NCBI GenBank assembly: GCA_019188255.1
Contig: JAETXT010000008.1
Coordinates: 2,852,001-2,916,000 of the forward strand
Source of the DNA: Verticillium longisporum
Taxonomy: Eukaryota > Ascomycota > Sordariomycetes > Glomerellales > Plectosphaerellaceae
Direction of reading: 5' to 3'
DNA length: 64,000 bases
A model generated the notes under the pieces. The model was not told where the DNA came from, ran no database searches, and saw nothing but the letters and a program-made list of their open reading frames with translations. Below are positions 56,309-64,000 of this stretch, piece after piece. How positions within the stretch are numbered: the first letter of the stretch is position 1; every line of letters begins with the position of its first letter. Made by a program: the position numbers and the translations under genes.

Positions 56309-57727
56309 ATGACTACAACGCGCACACCTTCCGCCATGATCAAAACTACCGAGCCTTCCAAGAAGAAGGAGGGAGCCTATCACCAGGTTCACTTTTCGGA
56401 CGAGGAAGATGAGGCCCGTGCTTCTGGCTCTGGTTCTCTGAGCAACGGCAAGCAGAAGCAGAAGGAGAAGGAGAAGGAGCGTGAAAAAGACGCTCCTTCC
56501 TCGCCTGGAAGCGAGAACACCGACGAAAAGCATAAAAGCGACCGTGACCGCGTCGGCAGCCGAAACACCAACACCAACACAACTTATCGTCCTGCTCCCA
56601 TCATCGGCGCCAACCCTACGCACGGCGTCAGCTACGGAACACACTTCTCGACCAACCCTGGTCGCTCAGTTGGCCCTGCTGGCTATATCAACTTCTCTGC
56701 CAACCTCAAGAACCCCGGCAGCAACCAGCTTCCGACCATCAATCAGATCCCGCTCAACACCAACCCCGGCCACATCATCCCCGACCCAGCCATGGCCGAT
56801 TACCAGTTTGGCGGTCCTCGCCCTGCTGGCCCCAGCTACCAGCCCCCGTTCCTGACACGACCTATGGACCCATGACCCATGTCTACCGCCCTCGGTTTGA
56901 CAATGGTGCTTACTTTGTCCATGGTCAGAATGTCTGTAACGATCCTTCTTTCTTCGTTCCCCGCACTGTTTTCCCGCCTGCTGGCTATCTGGTCGACCGT
57001 CCCATCCTTCCCAACAACAGCCCCGCCTACTATCATTACTATGCAAGTCGTCCCATGTAGAGTCTGATCTTCCTGCCAAGTGGTTGAGAGAAATCAGCTC
57101 GATGCCTGGTCTTCATTTTTGTCTTGATCCGATATGAGCGTTTTCTGACATGCCTTCTTGACAGCAGCAGCCTGGCAACGTTACCTATGTTGGAACCCAG
57201 ATGGGCCTTCATCCCCCCATGGTCGTCCCCGTCCAGCCTGGCATGATGCAGCCTAGCATGCCCCACAACCCCGGCATGGTCCCCCAGCACATGGTCATGA
57301 ATGCTCCCATGGTTCAGCCTGGCATGTCTGGCTACCCCGTCATGGGTAACGGCATGGTGATGGGTCCTCCTCACGCAGCCATGGGCTTTGGCGGCGTTGT
57401 TGGTGGCGGTGGCGGCCCCCTGGTGCCCCTCCTCCTAGCGTGCTGATCGCAGGTAACAACCCTCTTCATCTTCCTCCTGACGTTTCTGGCGTCGGTCGCA
57501 CATCTGGCGAGGTGGCTCTGGAGAACGCCCAGTTCGCTTACGCCAACGGCCTCTATGAGCCCCAGGACTTTAAGCCTGCCGATGACGACCCCTCGCGCTA
57601 CTACCCGGTTCGTGAGGTGGATGGTAACTGGACCCAGCGCAACCGGTATACTATTGACAACCTCGGCGATTGCCGCTGGTACGTCTCTGAGGGCGGCTAT
57701 TTCTATGCCGTCCGTCTTCCCAACTAG
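56309..57727 (+). CDS. Conserved-looking hypothetical protein, frame broken by at least two one-base losses
   Basis: I cannot name it. The product starts at 56309 or 56336 (MIKTTEPSKKKEGAYHQVHF), has an acidic/Lys-rich disordered region with KQKEKEKEREK, then ordered-looking Pro/Asn/Gly-rich sequence (GPAGYINFSANLKNPGSNQ), a Met/Pro-rich segment with repeated QPGM and HNPGM motifs, and a C-terminal block NAQFAYANGLYEPQDFKPADDDP and DGNWTQRNRYTIDNLGD that ends FYAVRLPN. The frame shifts at 56862-56863 (CCTATGG needs CCTTATGG to read RPYGPMTHVYRPRFDNG) and at the C-run 57416-57420 (needs six C to read GGPPGAPPPSVLIAGNN). Between 57046 and 57164 there seems to be an intron ending TTGACAG, but the phase does not close, so a third base may be missing. 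Each shift is a one-base loss. Confidence 0.65.
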
Positions 57728-58568
57728 GAACCGATTCTGCATAGCTAAGGTAAGTGCGTCTTTGGTTCTTCGATTCCAGCCGTTTGTTGACACTGCTCCA
57801 GTTGGGCTAGGCACCTGTTGCTGATGCAAGGTTTGGCTTTACACCCCAAGGTATTTTTGTGCGCAATGGTACTTTCAGAGTTCATCTTTTGCAACTGTGT
57901 TCTACGCTGACACGTTTTTGAAACAGGAATCAAGTTTTGCTTTCACTTTGGTTTCCTCGTGCGCTGGAGGCGCGACTGTACAGTTCTTCGGCGTGATTCC
58001 AACCACAGACATGTTCGTTTGCTTGTCAGCCATACTTGATGATCAGACCTGGCTGACACCTCAGAGCAGATGCCACAAGGCCACGGCTCTATCCTCGACT
58101 TACAGATCAGCGTTGACTCGCCAGTCAGGAAGGTGAATGGGTTCTGGGTAGGATTTGGAACATGCTCGATACGAATGAATGATGATTCAAGGATGCAGGA
58201 CAGAACGAGATTGACAGAAAATTCACGAAGATATCCCGTGAGAACGTTTTGTGTACCGAAATGCTCGTTGGTGACGAAGCTTGTGACGGTGACGTTGAAA
58301 TGAGGTTTCGTTTGAGGCTCAATGTTTGGCGGGGTGGAACGCTAGACCTCGGCAAGTTGGACCCCACCATCTCCGATCATCAACGCCATCGATCAGACCA
58401 CCATCCTTACTTCATCTCATCTTCTTGATTGAGGTACTTATCATCAGAGTGGGCAGTCTTGATCCGTCAACGTAGCTTTTATTACAAGATTGTCTGCCCA
58501 AAGCCGCAGACCACAGCCATATCATCCAACCCTTCACAATTACCAAGTCCCCACGTCCAACAGCCAGG
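57728..58568. other. Intergenic region, no gene seen
   Basis: 3' flank of the hypothetical gene and promoter of dephospho-CoA kinase. Nothing recognised. Confidence 0.5.
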
Positions 58569-59393
58569 ATGCTCTTTATTGGCCTTACGGGCTCCATCGC
58601 CACGGGCAAATCGACCGTGTCCTCGATTCTCTCCCAACCTCCTTACTCCATCCCTATCATCGATGCCGACCTCCTCGCTCGTGAGGTTGTCGAGCCTGGC
58701 ACGAGCGGCTACGCCGCTATCGTTTCGCACTTTGCCTCTTCGACACCAGATCTTCTCGTCCCAGCCTCAGAGACCATGCCGGCACGTGGACCAGACGGCA
58801 AGGGTCGTCCCCTTAATCGACCAGCCCTCGGTCGCCGCGTCTTCGGCGACACCCCTGAGCGGCGCGCCGACCGCGCCGTGCTCAACGGAATCGTCCACCC
58901 CGCCGTGCGGTGGGCCATGTACCGCGCCATCCTGCGCTGCTACCTGCGCGGGAACTGGGCCGTCGTGCTCGATGTGCCGCTGCTCTTCGAGGCGGGGATG
59001 GACCGCATGTGCGGCATCGTCACCGTCGTGGCGGTGCGCGACCCGCAGGTGCAGATGGCGAGGCTGAGGGCGCGAGACGCGCATCTGAGCAAGGAGGACG
59101 CGAGGAACAGAGTCATCAGCCAGGGCGATGTCCGGGAGAAGGCAAGGCGGTGTGAGGCGAGGGGCGAGGGCAAGGGGCTGGTGCTCTGGAATGACGGGTC
59201 AAGGGAGGAGCTGGAGAAGCAGATTGGCGAAGCCATCAAGGGAATCAAGGCCAAGTCACCCAGCTGGTGGAACTTGCTGCTTCTCGGGGCGCCACCCCTG
59301 GCGATCCTCGCCGGGTTGTTCAGGTACTGGCAGAATGGGCGTATCAACAAGCGGTGGCATGAGCAGGAGCTGGCAGAGAGGGCGAAGTTGTGA
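58569..59393 (+). CDS. CAB5: Dephospho-CoA kinase
   Basis: A single-exon 274-residue protein. It phosphorylates the 3'-hydroxyl of dephospho-CoA, the last step of CoA synthesis. Signatures: Walker A GSIATGKST (residues 8-16), IIDADLLAREVVEPG (the conserved DAD substrate motif), LNRPALGRRVFGD, LNGIVHPAVR, and VVLDVPLLFEAGMD, followed by VVAVRDPQVQMARLRARD, the lid region. A C-terminal hydrophobic segment (WWNLLLLGAPPLAILAGLF, about residues 234-252) with flanking basic residues is found in fungal Cab5 and suggests membrane or mitochondrial outer-membrane anchoring. The gene is intact. Confidence 0.95.
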   Translation: MLFIGLTGSIATGKSTVSSILSQPPYSIPIIDADLLAREVVEPGTSGYAAIVSHFASSTPDLLVPASETMPARGPDGKGRPLNRPALGRRVFGDTPERRADRAVLNGIVHPAVRWAMYRAILRCYLRGNWAVVLDVPLLFEAGMDRMCGIVTVVAVRDPQVQMARLRARDAHLSKEDARNRVISQGDVREKARRCEARGEGKGLVLWNDGSREELEKQIGEAIKGIKAKSPSWWNLLLLGAPPLAILAGLFRYWQNGRINKRWHEQELAERAKL

Positions 59394-59978
59394 ACGAGAA
59401 GGTCGTGACATAACTGGAGGTCTTGGTCATTTGAGCGCAGCGGTTACATTCAATTGGGAGGCCTTTTCTTTTTCGTCGTTCTCTTATCACAATTGTACTC
59501 AGTATTGGCGCGTGTTTTCCAATGCAGCTGCCTGACCTTTACGACAGCTAGTGGCAGTTTGCGGGCGGACAAACCTGCTCCTTCCTACACTCGATGCCAC
59601 GATTGCGTGCCTGCTTTCTCGGATTCTCGAACGAGACAATCTTGAACAGCTATCCAAAAGCTCTGGCATTCGGTTTTCTTACTCTTTCGCAACACCAGCC
59701 CGACACTGAAGCAGTAGACTGCACCTTCAACGTGTCGACAAAATCATGAGAAGCGTTGCATCACATTAAGTCAGGTAAATTCTGAAAAGCGTGGCCAAAC
59801 CCACTGGGAAAACACTCGGCGCATCTCTCTGAGATTCCCACTGGGATACCTCGCGCTTGGCTGATACATAAAATTTAGGATTCACGGCTTGCCATCCGAC
59901 ACTGGGAGCGAAAATTCGGGGTCCCTCGATCTACAGCATCTTTATCCATCTACCCCAAGCTTCTGAAATACTCTGACC
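59394..59978. other. Intergenic region, no gene seen
   Basis: Downstream of dephospho-CoA kinase and upstream of the Lys/Ser-rich gene. Nothing recognised. Confidence 0.5.
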
Positions 59979-62476
59979 ATGGCCAAGAAGCAGAGAACGC
60001 CTACTCTCTGCGAGTGGGCCCTGGGCTTCACCGTTGAGGAGATCCACGCCCAGCAGCAGCGTCGTCGACAGAAGCAAGCGGGCCGCAGCAGCCAGGAGCG
60101 CTTCCGGGTCGAAATCTCCACCGACGACGAGTCCGAGGAAGACACGCTCAAGATTACGTACCCGCGTTCTAGTGGCGCCGAAAAGACCGATACGATGGTG
60201 AAGAAGGTCCGATTCGAGAAGGAGCCCACCAAGTCCGCCATCAAGAAGGGATCCGACTCGGAAGCCTCCGATGCGGAAGGGTCCAGATCTAAGAGTAAGA
60301 CGACTGAAGATTCTGTTAAGAGCTCTGACTCGTCCAAGTCTTCTAAGAAGACGTCTGGTGATAAGTCAGCCGACGTGGCTTCAGGTGAGCTATTTCTGAG
60401 CAACCTGCTACATCGCGACTTTTCTAGGAGAGAACACCGTAGATACTGATACCACCTTAGCCAGGAACAAGAAGACCAAAAAAAGAGCCAAGTTAGCCAA
60501 AGGAGACGACTCATCTGGCTCCGATGAAGAGACGCCGAAAAATAAGAAGAAGCAAAACGGGAAGAAGGGCAAGTCCAATTCTGCCGTTGCTGACGACTCG
60601 TCCGACTCGGAGAACGCGAAACCCGACAAGAAGAAGCACGATAAGAGGCAAGCCGACAGAAAGAATAAACATGCGAAGAAAATAACGGGTGAGGAAGACG
60701 AAGCAAGCGATGAGAACTCTGACAGCGAAGATGAGTCCCAAAAGAAAAAGAAAATGAAAATGAAGAAGGGTGAAAAGTCCGACAAAGACCCCAAGACCAA
60801 GGACAAGAAGGACAAGGCTGTCGTCAAAGATAACAATGTCGGACCGATGAGCAAGAAAGATCGAAAGGCCAAGGAGAGAAAGAAGAACGGGCCTTCATCC
60901 GTGGCTTCAAGCTTCGAAAAGCTAAGGCCCGAAGGCTTTCCCCAGCCGCATCCACGACTACCCAACCTCATCATGCCAATTCGCGCCGAGGTCCTACAGG
61001 TCGAGCACACCATCGAGGGAGCCGAAGATCCTCGACCGAATGCCTACCATAGCGGCGAGCATGGCATTGTGCGTGTCTATCATGGTCCTGCTTATGGCAA
61101 TCCATACGGCATGTTATACCCCCGGAGAGACCTTACGAAAGCGAACTTGCCAGCTGGTATGCCGCATCCTGCGAGCAACCCCTGGCAACAAGGGTTTCAC
61201 CAACCCTCTAACCCAGGAGACATGCAATTCAGCGGTCAAGCCCCTTGGAACTCTTTCCCACTTGGCTCACGGCCTGGCGACCCACAACCCCCTTTCGGCC
61301 CTGACGGTGTCGGAGCGGCTCCTGCCCCAACTCCTTGGGTTCGGGATACGTTTGCGGGTAGGAGGGGATCTCATGAGTCCATAAAGCATATGTCGCCGCC
61401 CTTCATGTCCGGTGCGCTGAACGACGGCATGCCCTCGATGTCGGCCGGGGATAAGGACAGAGCTTGGGACACCAAAACTGGACCGCCGGTTAGCGCTAAG
61501 CAGGTGAGTTTCCAACAGAAGTGTTTCCATCTTATCGAAGTGTCCTAACAGCTTTCAGGTATCCCCTTCACTTCCTATAAACATTAACATGTACTCGTAT
61601 GCGGCTCGACCTGATCCATGGACCAAGGAGGGCCGGGAAAGGTACGCAAATCTGGGCAAAGGCCCGGGGAAGTCCAGGAGCGACATTCCCCTTGGCACCA
61701 AGGACTTCTGGGACGGGAGCTTACAAAATAACATGGGCCCTGCCATGTATAATCGCGATGAGGCTCGGCAAGGAAGTACAAACGGCAGCAATAACAGCAA
61801 CGACCGCTCGAGGGCAAAGCATCAGGACCTATGTTGGGGCCCTACGCACATGACAGCCTCTGCAGACAGGAACGGCCCCGGCAGAACTAATTGGAAGCAG
61901 ACTGATGGGAATAATGATATCCGTAATGGAAGCCAGAACGGATCCAACAGAGCCACATGGACTGCGAACAACGATTCAACCTGCGCTGCCACCAGCAATG
62001 GTAACGGTAACAGTAATGGCACTGATTGGAACCCCAACTGGGATCATGACACCAACAAGCACTGGGCTACTAGTTCCAACAATTCCAAGGGCTCAAAGAC
62101 ATCGAATCGTAGCGCGGCGAAACCACAGGCTGACGACTGGTGTGATTCGAGCAACAACGTTGGCGTCAGCAGCGGCAATTCGAACAAGTCGGGTGGCTCT
62201 GGGGGCTCGAAGAAGTCCAGCAAGTCGCAGAAATCGACTGCGGCCGCTGAAGGTTATACTAACAATGCCGGCCCAGTTGGTGCACCTGGAGATGCCGCTG
62301 ATTCTGGCAACGCCTGGGGCCCGACAGACGACTGGAGCAAGGGCAATACTGGCGGTGAGGACCCTTCAAGCAAGATGCCAGGAGCCTGGGATTCAACGCC
62401 CAATAAGGAGCAGAACGGTGGCTTCCCTTGGGGCGATACCACGGCGGCGCAAGCCGTCCCGGACACGCAGTGGTAG
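59979..62476 (+). CDS. Hypothetical Lys/Ser/Asp-rich low-complexity protein
   Basis: Three exons (59979-60384, 60428-61503, 61559-62476) encode 799 residues; introns of 43 and 55 bp with GTGAGC and GTGAGT donors keep frame. The family is unknown to me. A short ordered N-terminus (TLCEWALGFTVEEIHAQQQ) is followed by DTMVKKVRFEKEP, where K76-V77-R78-F79 fits the RVxF docking motif of protein phosphatase 1. Residues about 85-310 are highly charged KKxK/SDSE repeats, likely nuclear. A Pro-rich middle with LPNLIMPIRAEVLQVEHTIE looks conserved, then PWTKEGRERYANLGKGPGKS, and the last 200 residues are Asn/Ser/Gly/Trp-rich (repeated W and NSNG). No enzyme motif is present. Confidence 0.75.
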
Positions 62477-63145
62477 TTGGCTGCGAGTCGTCAAGGGCGA
62501 TACCAGGCGCGACGTGCCATCAGGTGGTGATTTTTTCTCTTTTGGCATCATGGCCTTATTTCCTTTACAGTACCCACCCTTCCGTGGAGGGTTTTTGAAC
62601 TGCATTGCGTATTTGCGGCTTTATCATGGCGTTATTTGGCATTGTTAGACGCGCACTAGTCAGGACAGCAGTGTTCTTGGGAGGCAACGAAATCACCATG
62701 TGGTGACGGTATCACATCGCGGCGAGGTATTCGAGGAGAGTCATGGACGGAACGGCGAGTGGCACGGAGATAAGGTTTCAGAAGGCTGCTGATTGGGCAT
62801 GCCATGTATCTCAACGGCGCATGACATTATTCTATTGCGCGTCACTTCTCCATGAGCAAGATCATGCCAACCTGGTGGCTCATGTGAGAAAGAAACCAGA
62901 GGTACACTTCATGGCAGCATCAAACCTTACAAGCAATCAAAAGCAAGCTCGCAGAGAAGCAATGATAATAGTGATGAGATTGTAGAAGCGTATATTGTCA
63001 ATCTAAGCTACGCTGTTCCAATCCCTTGCACATAAAACTGAGCCGAGTCGCAGCTACAACGCCGAGGCCAAAAAAGTCCTCGTGTGGTACAGAACCAGGC
63101 ATCAAGGCAAAGATTCTCAAACCCGAGAGACATACAGTGGTACAT
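62477..63145. other. Convergent 3' region, no gene seen
   Basis: Between the stops of the Lys/Ser-rich gene and eIF5. A frame at 62743-62985 (plus) has no recognisable features. Confidence 0.5.
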
Positions 63146-64000
63146 CTACTCGTCGTCCGAGTCCTCTTCCTCGGAAGCCTCCTGGAGCCAAGTGAGGAAG
63201 GGCTCGGCGGCCTTGCGGACCTTCTTGGAGGTGGCGAGGTCGACATACTTCTTGCTGGCCTTGCTACCCCACTTGACGGCGACATCCTCGCTGAGGAGGT
63301 CGTGGTTGTAGTAGAGCTGCAGGATCTTGACGACCTTCTCGAGGATATCGGGGTGCTCGCCAATGAGAGAGCCGATGAGACGCTCGGTGCCACCGAGAAG
63401 GGCCTTCTCGTGACGCTCAGAGGTGACAAACTAGACGCAAAATTAGTGTTGTGTCTTGTCAAGGGTACCCGGCGGACGGTACGAACCTGCTTCAGCATGG
63501 GAGCACGCTTGGTGATCTGCGCGAGAACGTTCTCGTCAAAGATGGTCTGGACCAGAACCAGGACGGCGCGGTGCTTGCCCTCGATGCCGAGCTCCTTGGC
63601 CTTGACAAAGATCTCAATCGAATCAACCTTGTCCACACTGCCCTTCTCCTCAGTCTGTTCGATGATCCAGGCGCCGAGCTGGTCGTAGACGGTGTTGCCA
63701 CCGCCCTCGCCATCCTCATCCTCGTCATCACCAATGTTGAGCTTCTGCTTGAACTCGCCGGGGAGCTGAGCCTGACGGGCCTTGACGGCCTCCTCGCTCA
63801 TGTCGACGGCCCACTCGTGGTCCTTAACCTCGACCTCCTGCTCGGCGTCCTGAGCCTCGTTCTTCAGCCTCTCAAACTCATCGTCGCTGCCAGCATCAAT
63901 ATCGTCGTTGTCGTTGGAGCCGTTCTCGGAACCCTCGCCACCGCTGCCGCTGCCGTGGCCGTTGGCGCCGTTCTCCTTGCCACCGTTGGCCTGGGCCTGC
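63146..64000 (-). CDS. TIF5: Translation initiation factor eIF5, C-terminal part (5' end beyond window)
   Basis: Two exons are visible on the minus strand: the tail of one from the window edge down to 63487, and the last, 63146-63430, separated by a 56-bp intron (GTTCGT to GTCTAG). The readable sequence begins in a Gly/Asn/Glu-rich linker (GHGSGSGGEGSENGSNDND), then SDDEFERLKNEAQD, and the W2/HEAT domain: GAWIIEQTEEKGSVDKVD, HRAVLVLVQTIFDENVLAQI, ALLGGTERLIGSLIGEHP, ILQLYYNHDLLSEDVAVKWG and the acidic-aromatic end FLTWLQEASEEEDSDDE, the AA-box that binds eIF2-beta and eIF3c. The N-terminal GAP domain with its catalytic Arg lies outside the window. The intron donor GTTCGT is atypical but the phase and family sequence support it. 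Confidence 0.93.

Overview
This is a 64 kb piece of nuclear DNA from a filamentous ascomycete, most likely a Sordariomycete. The evidence is short introns (about 45-160 bp) with GTATGT/GTGAGT-type donors and CTAAC/CTGAC branch sites, a 103-residue fungal histone H4 with two introns, and many ascomycete housekeeping proteins (Pik1, Nup82, Tim23, mL60, a Bur6/NC2-alpha homologue, a DUF3605 protein). Genus is not assignable by eye. I see no transposon, secondary-metabolite cluster, CRISPR array or rRNA, and no tRNA that folds convincingly.

Layout, left to right. 1-19 kb is gene-dense: a 5'-truncated PrpF-family protein with an apparent mitochondrial presequence; a fungal transcription-factor-like protein without a zinc cluster; an EBP-type sterol isomerase; a DUF3605 protein; TMEM208/Snd2; the APC/C subunit Cdc27; histone H4; TRAPPC2; mitoribosomal protein mL60; cap-binding CBP20; and nucleoporin Nup82. 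19-34 kb holds a proline-rich orphan, Pik1, NC2-alpha with a long disordered extension, and a membrane-anchored alpha/beta-hydrolase. 34-46 kb holds a Cas1p/CASD1-type O-acetyltransferase, a serine-rich orphan, a 4.4 kb stretch with no convincing gene, and a multi-span membrane protein with an AT-hook. 48-64 kb holds a MARVEL protein, seven-exon glutamine synthetase, Tim23, two weak ORFs, a glycine/proline/methionine-rich conserved-looking protein, dephospho-CoA kinase, a lysine/serine-rich protein and the 3' part of eIF5.

The genes do not form one pathway. They are mostly essential housekeeping functions: cell cycle, chromatin, RNA export and cap binding, translation, vesicle tethering, mitochondrial import, lipid signalling and nitrogen assimilation. 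Several sit as divergent pairs sharing one intergenic promoter (TMEM208/CDC27, TRAPPC2/mL60, CBP20/NUP82, glutamine synthetase/TIM23).

The most consequential observation for an annotator is that at least three otherwise well-conserved genes (CDC27, TIM23 and the gene at 56.3-57.7 kb) each carry one-base losses at or beside short homopolymers. All shift the frame the same way, which points to consensus-sequence error rather than loss of essential genes. Exon boundaries below were worked out by hand from splice motifs, phase and family similarity recalled from memory. No search was run.
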